The notes: generated by a model not told the origin, from the letters alone. A DNA stretch of 37,833 nt from Planococcus halocryophilus (GCF_022489025.1 NZ_JAKVTG010000022.1:1-37833); one strand, 5' to 3'. Positions 23,298 to 31,265 are shown, counted from the first letter of the stretch. Translations and numbers: made by a program.

Positions 23298-23921
23298 TTA
23301 TTTTGCAAATACATGTTTGCCGATTTTGGTAATCGTAGTACGTGAGAAAATCCAAGTATCTGTAACGCCTCTTGGATTATAATAATAAGTTGCTCCTAAA
23401 GAAGGATCTGATCCTTTAACAGCAGCCTTTACAGCTTGATATGCCGAAGCATTTGGCTGGTAATTGTATTGGCCATCATTTACAGCCGTAAATGCATTGC
23501 GCTGAAAAATGACATTGTATGTATTGTTTGGGAATTTAGACGAATCGATACGGTTCAAAATTACAGCTGCTATTGCTACTTGTCCTGTATAACTTTCTCC
23601 TCGTGCTTCTCCGTTTACAACATGTGCCATCATATCAACTTCAGCAAGTCTTGCACGTGTTAAAGGACCTGTGAAGCCCGTAGCTGATACATTAAAGTCA
23701 CGCTGGAATTCAATCACTGCACTTTTAGTTACAGGCCCATAATAACCCGTAGCTGATGTATTGAAGTAACCCAATTTTTTCAATTTAGTTTGAAGTTCTT
23801 TTACATCTTCTCCAGACACCCCTACATGCAAATTTGGAGCATGTGCTTCAGCAGTGGTTTGAGAAAACCCTAGAAACAACATTGTAAATAAAGCAAATAC
23901 CAATACTTTTAATTTTTTCAT
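23298..23921 (-). CDS. Secreted cell-wall hydrolase: peptidoglycan-binding domain plus SleB-type catalytic domain
   Basis: A 207 aa secreted protein. The preferred start is ATG at 23921, with GGGGAG upstream, giving the Sec signal peptide MKKLKVLVFALFTML ending around AEA (24-26). The open frame before it has no site. Residues 35-93 form a peptidoglycan-binding type 1 domain (GVSGEDVKELQTKLKKLGYF, GPVTKSAVIEFQRDF, GPLTRARL). Residues 97-207 are a SleB/Hydrolase_2 domain with the catalytic Glu in NGEARGE (E105). The family is best known as spore cortex lytic enzymes, but relatives also remodel vegetative walls. It should therefore not be read as proof of sporulation. Monocistronic. Confidence 0.9.
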   Translation of the reverse strand: MKKLKVLVFALFTMLFLGFSQTTAEAHAPNLHVGVSGEDVKELQTKLKKLGYFNTSATGYYGPVTKSAVIEFQRDFNVSATGFTGPLTRARLAEVDMMAHVVNGEARGESYTGQVAIAAVILNRIDSSKFPNNTYNVIFQRNAFTAVNDGQYNYQPNASAYQAVKAAVKGSDPSLGATYYYNPRGVTDTWIFSRTTITKIGKHVFAK

Positions 23922-24218
23922 ACTCTCTCCCCTTCTTTTCCAGTAATAAACAAACATTCTCATTAACAGTATATAATTGGAATTATATGAATTCAATCCA
24001 TCATAACTACTTTAATCTTGTAGAAAAATAGCAAATATCAATACTTTATTGATATTTTGCAAAAAATACGGTTTTTATCTTTCTGAATAACAGGTCTTTT
24101 CACTCATAAAAATGAGAGTTGAATCTTTTCCAAAAACTAATATCGAGAAACTAGAGCTAGATTTCGACCTTGAGGTATTTATTTGGTAAAGTGAAAGAAA
24201 CTGACTGGAGGCGTTTAG

Positions 24219-24719
24219 ATGAAGAACATAGTTATTGTTTCAGATACCCATATTCCATTCCGCGCCAAAAAACTGCCGAAACAATTAGTTGAAGCATGCG
24301 AAAAAGCAGATTTTATTATCCATGCGGGAGATTGGCAAACACTGGACGTTTATCACGAACTGGTTGCATACGCTGAAATTGATGGAGTCACCGGTAATGT
24401 TGATCCATGGGATATTTTAGAAAAATTTGGACGCAAAAAGATTTTCACATTTGGCCAATTAAAAATCGGCGTCGTTCACGGAGATAGTGACCGAAAGCCT
24501 ACTGAACAACAAGCATTTGATACATTTGTTAACGACGATGTTGACATTATTGTCTTTGGACATTCTCATATCCCTGTAATGCGAGAAGTCGATGGCGTAA
24601 CATTATTCAACCCAGGCTCGCCTACTGATAAACGACGCCAATCACAATTTTCGTTTGGCTTGTTGGAAATCGGCGATTCTTGGGAACTCAAACATGTCTT
24701 TTTTGATAAAGAAAGCTAG
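24219..24719 (+). CDS. Calcineurin-like metallophosphoesterase (YfcE/MJ0936-type)
   Basis: A 166 aa cytosolic phosphodiesterase of the YfcE family. All metal-site motifs are present: SDTH (D9, H11), HAGD (D38), TGNVD (N60), VHGD (H87) and GHSH (H115, H117). The length is standard. The family hydrolyses phosphodiester bonds with Mn2+; physiological substrates are not known. GGAGG precedes the ATG. The 297 bp before this gene, back to the divergent SleB-like gene, is AT-rich; TCGACC-N17-TAAAGT around 24167-24195 may be its promoter, and nothing else stands out. The gene ends in a bidirectional terminator shared with the GAF-STAS gene. Confidence 0.9.
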   Translation: MKNIVIVSDTHIPFRAKKLPKQLVEACEKADFIIHAGDWQTLDVYHELVAYAEIDGVTGNVDPWDILEKFGRKKIFTFGQLKIGVVHGDSDRKPTEQQAFDTFVNDDVDIIVFGHSHIPVMREVDGVTLFNPGSPTDKRRQSQFSFGLLEIGDSWELKHVFFDKES

Positions 24720-24753
24720 TAGAATAAACATAAACAACCTTTCAACAAAATAT

Positions 24754-24787
24754 AAAACCAGACTTTCTCAACGAAAGTCTGGTTTTT
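24754..24787. terminator. Bidirectional intrinsic terminator
   Basis: AACCAGACTTTC and GAAAGTCTGGTT with a five-base loop, T tract on the plus strand and A tract before it. It overlaps the C-terminal codons and stop of the GAF-STAS gene. Confidence 0.9.
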
Positions 24788-25637
24788 CTTTGCATTCTTT
24801 TATGAGTACAAATCCAAGTTTTTTTAAGGCTGCTTCGAGGTTTGCTTCAATCAATATATCTTTTAAAGCAGCCGCAAAATGTGGAACCTTTAATGCCATA
24901 AAAGGTTGAATACCTGTAATGACTGGCGTCACGCCTATTATTTTTAAAATTCCCACAAGCTTTAGCAAGTATTCCCCAACGACAGTGTTGATTTGCACTA
25001 CTCCAGAAACATCGATAATTAAATAGTCCATATGCTCATTACTACATTTTTCAAGTACGTGTTTAATAATAACTTCTGCTCGAGGAGCTGTAATTTCACC
25101 AATCACGGGCACGATTGCTACACCTTTGGTTATCGGTACAATCGGCGCAGTCAATGTTTGGATTTGTTGATTGGCTTTTTCAAGTTCCAACACATAGGTC
25201 AATAATGTCGACATCATTTCAAAAGTGTAAAGATCTTCCTCGGAAAGTTTGTGGAATTGATCATCCAACCCGCAAATCGTTCCGTAAACTGTATTATCGC
25301 TGTAGTAAACCGGAACACCAACAAATGTACCTTGTCCGTAATTTTTAGTGATTTCCATAGTGCGGGTTAATTCGTTTTTTGAAACATCGTCTATAATTAA
25401 TGGCGCTGCACCATGATTGATACTCAAACTGCAATACGACTGAATAAGAGGCATCGAACTACCTTCTTCTACAAGTGTCTTGTTAGTATTATGTACTTTA
25501 AGGATATTATTTATCTGTCCATCATTTTTAGCAATAAACAAAGAATTGATGCCGATTTGTTTGCTTAACAACTGCAAAATATATGCCGCCGCTTCATCAA
25601 AATCACCAAAATTCTTAACCGATTTAGTATTGTGCAT
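24768..25637 (-). CDS. GAF-STAS protein, stressosome (RsbR/YtvA)-like regulator
   Basis: A 289 aa cytosolic protein: an N-terminal GAF sensor domain (about 10-150), a short coiled linker (ELEKANQQIQTL), then a STAS domain (about 163-280) of the RsbR/YtvA type. In RsbR two Thr in STAS are phosphorylated by RsbT. Here the first position is Ala (A184 in GEITAPRA) while the second is kept (T218 in VQINTVV). This points to a divergent stressosome member or an independent anti-anti-sigma-like protein. The start ATG at 25637 has GGAGG at good spacing; the ATG at 25673 does not. The ligand of the GAF domain is unknown. No rsb genes are adjacent. Confidence 0.8.
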   Translation of the reverse strand: MHNTKSVKNFGDFDEAAAYILQLLSKQIGINSLFIAKNDGQINNILKVHNTNKTLVEEGSSMPLIQSYCSLSINHGAAPLIIDDVSKNELTRTMEITKNYGQGTFVGVPVYYSDNTVYGTICGLDDQFHKLSEEDLYTFEMMSTLLTYVLELEKANQQIQTLTAPIVPITKGVAIVPVIGEITAPRAEVIIKHVLEKCSNEHMDYLIIDVSGVVQINTVVGEYLLKLVGILKIIGVTPVITGIQPFMALKVPHFAAALKDILIEANLEAALKKLGFVLIKECKEKPDFR

Positions 25638-25723
25638 TGAAATTCCTCCACATTTATCTGACCTTACTTTCATATATTTATTATACAGTGAATTTTTTTA
25701 TTCTATACAAACTTCGGGAAAGG

Positions 25724-25749
25724 GTTCATCCGCGTTTTAAAAAGGGTAT
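25724..25749 (+). promoter_or_regulatory. Possible SigB-like promoter of the DUF3238 gene
   Basis: GTTCAT, 14 bases, then a perfect GGGTAT, ending 31 bp before the start codon. The -10 is consensus but the -35 is only 4/6. Confidence 0.35.
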
Positions 25750-25780
25750 ATGCCTAACAATAGCATGCGGAGGTGGAGAA

Positions 25781-26968
25781 ATGACAATTGATATTCTTGT
25801 ATTAGAGCAATCTGATACTTTAATTTATTTTAGATGGACAACTACAGAAGCTGTGTGCCGAGTAAAGCGCGGAACACAAGTCGTGTATACAGGTACTCAA
25901 AATTACTTTAAAGATGACGGGTTACCCGTTGGGCAGCTATATACCTACACAATCGAACGCTTAGATGCAGCAGGAAACTGGATAGACAAAATCAAATTCC
26001 AGACTGGGACCGAAAACAGGAAAGTCGATAAGGGTAACCGTCTTGCAGAAATCGTATTAACTACTATCGTTTCTAAAGGTCGCATTTCTTTAGCGTGGGG
26101 TAAAATTGATGGCATTTCCACATTCGATATTTATCGCAATGGTCAGTTTATCGAATCTGTTGAAAAAAATCAGTATACCGATGATAAGGTTTTAAGTGAC
26201 CAACAATACACGTATCGGATTCGTGGCAAACGTCCCGTCTCACGAGCAGGCAAAAGAGTTAACGAAAAAAAGTTTTCGTTACACAAAATGTTTGGTGCAT
26301 TGCAGCAAAACTCTTCTCAAGAAAACGCTGCAATGGAAGATTTTTGGCTGACCCAAATAATTGCTCCTTTACATTCGCTTTTATCGGATCAACCTAATAC
26401 AACAGTTCAACCTGTGTGGCATTTCCGCTATAACACCTTTTTACCAGAGACTTTGTTAAAAAATCCAAATCTCCTTTCCCCTTTCCATTATTTTAAAGGA
26501 GATAATCGATCGTTTAGCCCTGATTCACTCGAGTACCGAACACATGTCAATTTTACTGTGTCATTTAATGAAAGCGAGCCGCCATTATCTTGGGATAAGA
26601 ACGTTGGACCAACAATTGGGTACAATTGGCGGAAGAAATTCAGCAAAGCAGATGTCGCTTCAGCTGAAAAAATTGACTTAACAAAGACAGATGAGTCACA
26701 TCAGAAAATATCCATTGCTTTAACACATTGTGTAGGAAATCCACTCACTACTTCACCGAATATCGATTATAATCTTTCGGCTGATTTTTACCGCGATGGC
26801 ACCTACACAATTCTAGGCGCACACGATCAATCACCAAACCACGAAGTTTATTTAAAGTATAGTGAAGATCGCCAATGGACGGAAATTCATCAATCAGAAA
26901 GTGAAGGACTAAGTTATATGGCAGGACCAACCGCTAATAAGTATTGGCGGCTATCTAACTTCTGTTGA
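25781..26968 (+). CDS. FnIII-like repeats plus DUF3238-type C-terminal domain
   Basis: A 395 aa protein with no signal peptide or transmembrane segment. Two tandem fibronectin-type-III-like units occupy about 1-82 (DTLIYFRWTTTEAVCRVKRG, then LYTYTIERLDAAGNW) and 83-160 (ISLAWGKIDGISTFDIYRNG, then QYTYRIRGKRP). After a linker, residues 200-395 resemble the DUF3238 domain of Bacilli (FRYNTFLPE, then HYFKGDNRSFSPDS, then EYRTHVNFTVSFN). The start is ATG at 25781 with GGAGGTGG upstream; the longer in-frame extension to 25637 lacks a site and covers the promoter. The function is unknown. Despite its surface-protein look it lacks any export signal. Confidence 0.75.
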   Translation: MTIDILVLEQSDTLIYFRWTTTEAVCRVKRGTQVVYTGTQNYFKDDGLPVGQLYTYTIERLDAAGNWIDKIKFQTGTENRKVDKGNRLAEIVLTTIVSKGRISLAWGKIDGISTFDIYRNGQFIESVEKNQYTDDKVLSDQQYTYRIRGKRPVSRAGKRVNEKKFSLHKMFGALQQNSSQENAAMEDFWLTQIIAPLHSLLSDQPNTTVQPVWHFRYNTFLPETLLKNPNLLSPFHYFKGDNRSFSPDSLEYRTHVNFTVSFNESEPPLSWDKNVGPTIGYNWRKKFSKADVASAEKIDLTKTDESHQKISIALTHCVGNPLTTSPNIDYNLSADFYRDGTYTILGAHDQSPNHEVYLKYSEDRQWTEIHQSESEGLSYMAGPTANKYWRLSNFC

Positions 26969-26982
26969 TTTTCACAGAAGTT

Positions 26983-27024
26983 TAAAAAAGCCCGAGCTGG
27001 AGAACTTCCAGATTCGGGCTTTTG
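26983..27024. terminator. Bidirectional intrinsic terminator
   Basis: AAGCCCGA-CTGGA and TCCAG-TCGGGCTT form an interrupted stem flanked by A and T tracts. It separates the DUF3238 and DCC-family genes. Confidence 0.88.
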
Positions 27025-27027
27025 CAT

Positions 27028-27426
27028 TTACTTATCTAAAAATCGTTTACGAATGTGAGGCGGTGGCAGCATGCAGCTATCTAGTTTACCAAACACTTTA
27101 TAACGATTTTTGGCGATCACATCATATGCCCCATCTCGTAGTGCACGAGGAAAAGGCTTCAAGTAATGCGCTAATTTCCAAAGTCCCGTTAAATGATTTG
27201 ATATCATTAAAGCACCTTCAGATTTCACATAAGCTTGACCGTCTTTTATCAACACTAAACTGTCAACATCATCCGGCACGCTGTGCTTTTTAGAGAGTTC
27301 TTGCCCAATTTCACTTTGCAGTGAAGCAAATTGATAATAACCCGCCGGATCATGATTTATGATAAATTGAACGCTCGAATCGCAAAAATTACAATCTCCA
27401 TCAAATAATACAATGGCATGTTCCAT
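27028..27426 (-). CDS. yuxK: DCC-family thiol-disulfide oxidoreductase-like protein (YuxK-like)
   Basis: A 132 aa protein of the DCC family, named after the N-terminal motif D-x-x-C-x-x-C, here FDGDCNFC with C12 and C15. The downstream segments FASLQSEIGQELSKKH, SLVLIKDGQAYVKSEGAL and PRALRDGAYDVIAKNRYKVFG are family-typical. It is predicted to have a thioredoxin-like fold; redox activity is inferred from the Cys pair. The start at 27426 has AAGGAGG upstream, and the longer open frame has no site. It lies 55 bp downstream of the NTF2-like gene on the same strand, possibly co-transcribed because no terminator separates them. Confidence 0.87.
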   Translation of the reverse strand: MEHAIVLFDGDCNFCDSSVQFIINHDPAGYYQFASLQSEIGQELSKKHSVPDDVDSLVLIKDGQAYVKSEGALMISNHLTGLWKLAHYLKPFPRALRDGAYDVIAKNRYKVFGKLDSCMLPPPHIRKRFLDK

Positions 27427-27481
27427 ATCGTTTCCTCCTTCGCCAATAATCGTTCTTTTATGTGAATAGCCTGTTAAGGGC

Positions 27482-27844
27482 TTATTCAAACACCTCTCCA
27501 CTTGAAATCGTCCCTTGATGGAAAAATAACTTCCATCCATTATGCCTTTTTTTCCAAACTGAACTTCGATTCGTCAGTCTCTCTGTTTTGTGATTATGTA
27601 CTTGGTAAGTCGTTAAAACAGCGGCTGGCCCTAATTCATGCATAGTGAAAAACTTAATTTCCATCGGATCTGGATTTAAAGGATGATCCCCATTGTAATT
27701 TGACCGTTTGATAAGGCCTCCCGAGCTACCAAATTCAAAAAATTCATCGTCTAACACTTCACCAAGCTTTTGGGCAGAGACCCGCACATCTGGCTCTAAA
27801 TGACTGCATTCTAAGGCGTATATCTCTTTTTCTAACGTACCCAC
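27482..27844 (-). CDS. NTF2-like/DUF4440 protein
   Basis: A 120 aa protein of the NTF2-like class (DUF4440 type): an N-terminal helix with EKEIYALECSHLEPDVR, then LGEVLDDEFFEFGSSGGLIKR and a C-terminal strand pair ending SSVWKKRHNGWKLFFHQGT. The start is taken as GTG at 27844, six bases after AGGAGG; an in-frame ATG at 27850 abuts that site directly. Just upstream is a perfect 20-bp palindrome (separate entry), then the hairpin that ends the YteA-like gene. The function is unknown; relatives in gene pairs with DCC proteins are not known to me. Confidence 0.78.
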   Translation of the reverse strand: MGTLEKEIYALECSHLEPDVRVSAQKLGEVLDDEFFEFGSSGGLIKRSNYNGDHPLNPDPMEIKFFTMHELGPAAVLTTYQVHNHKTERLTNRSSVWKKRHNGWKLFFHQGTISSGEVFE

Positions 27845-27861
27845 ACGCATCCTCCTCTACT

Positions 27862-27881
27862 CGTATTTCCCGGGAAATACG
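27862..27881. promoter_or_regulatory. Perfect 20-bp palindrome, possible operator
   Basis: CGTATTTCCCGGGAAATACG is a fully symmetric 20-bp sequence with no loop, 18 bp upstream of the NTF2-like start codon. It lacks a T tract, so it is not a terminator. The spacing suits a dimeric repressor site or a structure in the 5' untranslated region. Confidence 0.5.
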
Positions 27882-27889
27882 GATGATAC

Positions 27890-27928
27890 TCAAATCCCCT
27901 CCAAACCTGAAGGCAGAAGGGGATTTGA
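27890..27928 (-). terminator. Hairpin after the YteA-like gene, probable terminator
   Basis: TCAAATCCCCT and AGGGGATTTGA form an 11-bp perfect stem immediately past the stop codon. The U tract on the minus strand is poor, so termination may be partial and feed the NTF2-like gene. Confidence 0.55.
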
Positions 27929-27930
27929 TA

Positions 27931-28458
27931 TTAGTTTTCATCTTTAAAGAATTTCTGTGGATCTTCATTTGGCTGATCTTGTGGCGTATCTGATGAGCCG
28001 AAATCTTCTACATCTTCAAAGCTATCTTCGTAATCTCGAATAGCACCGTCTTCTTTTTCAACGGGTTGTTTTGTAGAAGCTTGCAGAACATCTTCTTCCG
28101 ATGGGCGGCTTTCCAAATCAGGCTCTTGATCCGCATGGTCAATGCACGTAAGCGCTGTTGGCAATGCCTCTAACCGCTCGAACGGAATATCCTTACCGCA
28201 CACAGCACATGTTCCATAAGTACCGTCTTCAATTGCGGCCAGCGCTGCTTTTGTTTTATCCAGTTCGCCTTCTTTAAACTGCGCCATCGCTAAGTCACGT
28301 TCTTGGTCGTATAACTCGGTAGCATTATCACCTGGATGATTATCATAATGGGAAAGCTCAGTTGACTCAAACTCTTCTGTTTGCTCAACCCGTTCTTCTA
28401 ATGATGCTGCTTGTTCTTCTAATTGTTTTTTTAATTGATTTAATTGGCTATCTGTCAT
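27931..28458 (-). CDS. yteA: TraR/DksA-type zinc-finger protein, YteA-like
   Basis: A 175 aa acidic protein of the DksA/TraR zinc-finger superfamily, YteA subgroup. An N-terminal coiled coil (about 1-80, QLNQLKKQLEEQAASLEERV) leads to SHYDNHPGDNATELYDQERD, the YteA signature. The zinc finger is at about 84-108: CAVCG then CIDHA, that is Cys-Cys-Cys-His rather than the four Cys of DksA. The C-terminal 60 residues are acidic and low complexity. DksA proteins enter the RNA polymerase secondary channel; whether YteA does is not established. GAGGAGG precedes the ATG. Monocistronic or leading into the NTF2-like gene. Confidence 0.85.
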   Translation of the reverse strand: MTDSQLNQLKKQLEEQAASLEERVEQTEEFESTELSHYDNHPGDNATELYDQERDLAMAQFKEGELDKTKAALAAIEDGTYGTCAVCGKDIPFERLEALPTALTCIDHADQEPDLESRPSEEDVLQASTKQPVEKEDGAIRDYEDSFEDVEDFGSSDTPQDQPNEDPQKFFKDEN

Positions 28459-28553
28459 TTGATTTCCTCCTCAAAAAACTCACTTATTGTTGTATATTGC
28501 CTTTATCGGAGAAATCAAACCTGAAATTCTATTGAACAGCTTTATAAGGAGGC

Positions 28554-29489
28554 TTAATAATCATCAAATCGATCCAGTAAACTCAATAAATAATCATCTA
28601 ATCGGTGACGTACTAACTCATTAGATAAACCCTTCATCCCGAAGGCTTTCCAGCCCGGGTACACAGTAGGCGACCCATCTAAAATATCCGTCAGCGAGAC
28701 GAGATCCCAATAAGGATCGTAAGTAAAATCACTACCCGCATGACGCTCGTAAGCTGCTAAAAAATCATTGGCGACAGAAATTCCGTACATTTGAGCCAAG
28801 TTTACGCGACAATGCCCAACATCAATTCCTGCTGGGCCTCGACAAGCATTTACCCAATCGACGATGGCACTCACTTGTCGATTTTCCCAAAGCACATTTG
28901 CCGGATGAAAGTCGCGGTGGATCAAACATTCTCGAGATGCTGGGCGACTACCAGAAACGATGTAAAAAGCACGCATCCAATCATTTTGAACTTTAGACCA
29001 TGTAGGCTTTTCTAGTAGGAATACGTCATTATAGGAAAAATATTCATAAGGAAAGTCCTCTGCATTGTTTTGATGCAGCTTGGCTAACGTTGAAGCTAGT
29101 TCATCTAACCATTTTTCATCATTCGAAGGTTGAAGAACGACAGATCCAGGCATTTTAGACATCAATACTGCAGGAATGCCACTTTCTTCTCCGGTTACGT
29201 CATAAGCAATTAACTGTGGAACAGCAAGACCCATTTGTTCTGCGTATTGAAGGCTAGCTGCTTCATGTTTTGCCAAATCGGGCTCTTTCTCCAGCCAATC
29301 TACTTGATGAAAAAGCCGTAGTACATAAGAACGCTCTGAACTATTTTTAGTAACAACTAGTTCAAACAAAGTTGAGGAAGTTGCACCTGTTAACGGCTGA
29401 ACGTTCGTAATTTCTACAGGTTCATCAAATTGTGCTTTTACCCACTCTACTGATTGTTCCTGCAATCCATGCCCATCATTTCCTGCCAT
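28554..29489 (-). CDS. Aminoglycoside phosphotransferase (APH)-family kinase
   Basis: A 311 aa protein of the APH/choline-kinase-like fold. The catalytic loop is LIHRDFHPANVLW (His-x-Asp-x4-Asn) and the magnesium motif is IVDWVNACRGPAGIDVG. The N-terminal lobe has LTGATSSTLFELVV and YVLRLFH with the ATP-binding Lys replaced by Arg in LRLF, common in this group. The start ATG at 29489 has AAAGGAG at eight bases; earlier in-frame codons lack a site. Most such chromosomal members phosphorylate small metabolites and do not confer antibiotic resistance; no substrate can be assigned. Monocistronic. Confidence 0.85.
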   Translation of the reverse strand: MAGNDGHGLQEQSVEWVKAQFDEPVEITNVQPLTGATSSTLFELVVTKNSSERSYVLRLFHQVDWLEKEPDLAKHEAASLQYAEQMGLAVPQLIAYDVTGEESGIPAVLMSKMPGSVVLQPSNDEKWLDELASTLAKLHQNNAEDFPYEYFSYNDVFLLEKPTWSKVQNDWMRAFYIVSGSRPASRECLIHRDFHPANVLWENRQVSAIVDWVNACRGPAGIDVGHCRVNLAQMYGISVANDFLAAYERHAGSDFTYDPYWDLVSLTDILDGSPTVYPGWKAFGMKGLSNELVRHRLDDYLLSLLDRFDDY

Positions 29490-29615
29490 TCCTGTCGCTC
29501 CTTTCCGCCTATCTTTTAGCTTTAGTTTACCATGAAAAAGTTCAGGTTCCATCAATTCAAAAAGAACATAAATTCACCTGTTTTTCTTTGTATAAAAGTC
29601 TTCTTTATGACAAAT

Positions 29616-30518
29616 TTACACCTTCAATGAGGAATGGTTCGTGCCTGGTTTTTCAATTTGAATCGTGGCATGTTCAATGTCACAAATATCATGCACCAAT
29701 TTTAATGCTTGTTGCAAAACTTGTTGTTCGTCTACTTTCTCCGCCACATCAATATGACATGTAAATTGATCTAACCCAGACGTGATGGTCCAAACGTGCA
29801 GATCATGAACACCCACGACTCCATCAATTTCAAGGAGGCGGGCTGTTATTTCTTGTAAATCGAGATCTCTCGGTGTTCCCTCCATCAAAATGTGTAAACT
29901 ATTTTGTAGAATGCTCCATGCACTTCGCAAAATCAACAGGGCAACTGCAACAGAAATAATCGGATCGGCTATTGTCCAGTCAAATAGCAGGATTAATAAC
30001 CCGGCGACTATCGCTCCGACTGAACCGAGCGCATCACCAATAATGTGCATATAAGCACTTTTCATGTTCAAGTTGCCATGAACATCTGCACCACGATTCA
30101 GTACCCAAGCACTCAATAAGTTGGCGACAAGACCAATTGCTGCGATGACGAGCATCCAGCCTCCTTGAACTTCCGATGGCTCGTATAAACGCTTGATGGC
30201 TTCATAAATAATAAAGCCTGCCATGATAAATAACGTAATCCCGTTAATAAAAGCTGTTAGTATCTCAAAACGATAATAGCCATACGTTTTTTTTGTAGAA
30301 ACTGCTTTTCCAGCAAACCAAATCGCCGACAAACTGAGCACTAGCGATACCGTATCGGACAGCATATGACCACTATCTGCGATCAAAGCAAGGCTGTTCG
30401 TGAAAAGTCCACCAAAAAACTCTAACAACATGATTCCTGCTGTTATGGTGAGTGCAATAGTCAGTGCTTTTCGATTGTTATTTCGCGTTGTTTCAAAATG
30501 ATCGTGATCATGACTCAT
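29616..30518 (-). CDS. czcD: Cation diffusion facilitator (CzcD-like zinc/divalent metal exporter)
   Basis: A 300 aa CDF transporter with six transmembrane helices and a cytoplasmic C-terminal domain. It has the short His-rich N-terminus MSHDHDHFE. The metal-site motifs in helices II and V are present: ALIADSGHMLSD and AYMHIIGDALGS. The C-terminal ferredoxin-like domain includes VVGVHDLHVWTITSG and a final HATIQIE. Zn2+ (also Co2+, Cd2+) for H+ exchange is the expected activity of this subfamily. GGAGCG precedes the ATG. It diverges from the preQ1-riboswitch operon. No metalloregulator gene is adjacent. Confidence 0.93.
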   Translation of the reverse strand: MSHDHDHFETTRNNNRKALTIALTITAGIMLLEFFGGLFTNSLALIADSGHMLSDTVSLVLSLSAIWFAGKAVSTKKTYGYYRFEILTAFINGITLFIMAGFIIYEAIKRLYEPSEVQGGWMLVIAAIGLVANLLSAWVLNRGADVHGNLNMKSAYMHIIGDALGSVGAIVAGLLILLFDWTIADPIISVAVALLILRSAWSILQNSLHILMEGTPRDLDLQEITARLLEIDGVVGVHDLHVWTITSGLDQFTCHIDVAEKVDEQQVLQQALKLVHDICDIEHATIQIEKPGTNHSSLKV

Positions 30519-30567
30519 GCTATCCGCTCCTCTATCTTCATGCTGTTATTTTAACAAATTTGTCCGA

Positions 30568-30596
30568 TTGACAACGAATAGTAAGTCTTATAAGAT
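30568..30596 (+). promoter_or_regulatory. SigA-type promoter of the preQ1-queF transcript
   Basis: TTGACA at 30568-30573, 17-base spacer, TAAGAT at 30591-30596. The riboswitch aptamer begins about 27 bases after the expected transcription start. Confidence 0.75.
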
Positions 30597-30629
30597 AAGT
30601 TAGTAAAAAGTAAATACCCCGGCAACGGG

Positions 30630-30665
30630 AGAGGTTCATAGCATTTCACCCTCTATAAAAAACTA
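30630..30665 (+). ncRNA. PreQ1-I riboswitch aptamer
   Basis: AGAGGTTC...AGC...CCCTCTATAAAAAACTA follows the class I preQ1 consensus: a P1 stem AGAGG/CCTCT and an A-rich tail with terminal AACTA that makes the pseudoknot. It sits directly upstream of queF and a queuosine-precursor transporter, the expected targets. A terminator follows at 30683-30715, so control is probably by premature termination. Confidence 0.95.
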
Positions 30666-30682
30666 TGGATTGTCGAAACTCC

Positions 30683-30715
30683 GCCAAATCCACATGCGAT
30701 TTGGCTTTTTCTTTT
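30683..30715 (+). terminator. Riboswitch-associated terminator
   Basis: GCCAAATC and GATTTGGC with a seven-base loop, followed by TTTTTCTTTT. It is the expression platform of the preQ1 riboswitch. Confidence 0.85.
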
Positions 30716-30770
30716 GTCCGTTTTTTATAGTCCTCTTCTCAGCCGGTCATCTAAAAGGAGGCCGTTTATT

Positions 30771-31265
30771 ATGGCAGGAAGAAACGAAGATACACTCGAT
30801 CATTTATCATTGCTCGGCAATCAAAACACGAAGTATAAATTTGAATACGCTCCAGAGATACTAGAGCCAATTGACAATCTGCACACTCGCGATTATTTCG
30901 TGAAGTTTAATTGCCCTGAATTCACTTCACTTTGCCCACAAACAGGACAGCCTGATTTCGCAACAATCTACTTAAGCTTTATCCCTGATAAAACATTAGT
31001 AGAAAGCAAATCACTCAAGCTTTACTTGTTCAGCTTCCGTAACCACGGTGATTTCCATGAAGATGTTGTCAATATCATCATGAATGATTTGATCAAATTG
31101 ATGGATCCTCGTTATATCGAAGTATGGGGGAAATTCACACCACGCGGTGGTCTTTCAATTGACCCTTACACGAACTATGGCAAACCTGGAACAAAATACG
31201 AAGAAATGGCATCGTACCGGATGATGAACCACGACTTAAATCCTGAAACGATTACTAATCGATAA
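30771..31265 (+). CDS. queF: NADPH-dependent 7-cyano-7-deazaguanine (preQ0) reductase QueF
   Basis: Reduces preQ0 to preQ1 in queuosine biosynthesis. The 164 aa unimodular (YkvM/B. subtilis) form has the catalytic Cys55 in [12 protein letters not shown], Asp62, and Glu97 in NHGDFHED; the QueF motif [15 protein letters not shown] is intact. The start ATG at 30771 has GGAGG upstream; the open frame before it is riboswitch leader. The gene is controlled by a preQ1-I riboswitch and is 12 bp from the transporter gene. The queC, queD and queE genes are not here, so preQ0 is either made by enzymes elsewhere or imported. Confidence 0.96.
   Translation: MAGRNEDTLDHLSLLGNQNTKYKFEYAPEILEPIDNLHTRDYFVKFNCPEFTSLCPQTGQPDFATIYLSFIPDKTLVESKSLKLYLFSFRNHGDFHEDVVNIIMNDLIKLMDPRYIEVWGKFTPRGGLSIDPYTNYGKPGTKYEEMASYRMMNHDLNPETITNR

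Noticed and set aside
25637..25780. N-terminal membrane segment of the DUF3238 protein
   Set aside because: The hydrophobic extension lacks a ribosome-binding site and covers the promoter region and the start of the divergent gene. GGAGGTGG before the ATG at 25781 decides the start.
28554..29489. Antibiotic resistance gene (aminoglycoside phosphotransferase)
   Set aside because: Only the superfamily fold is supported. There is no close similarity to known resistance enzymes, no mobile context, and chromosomal relatives usually act on metabolites.
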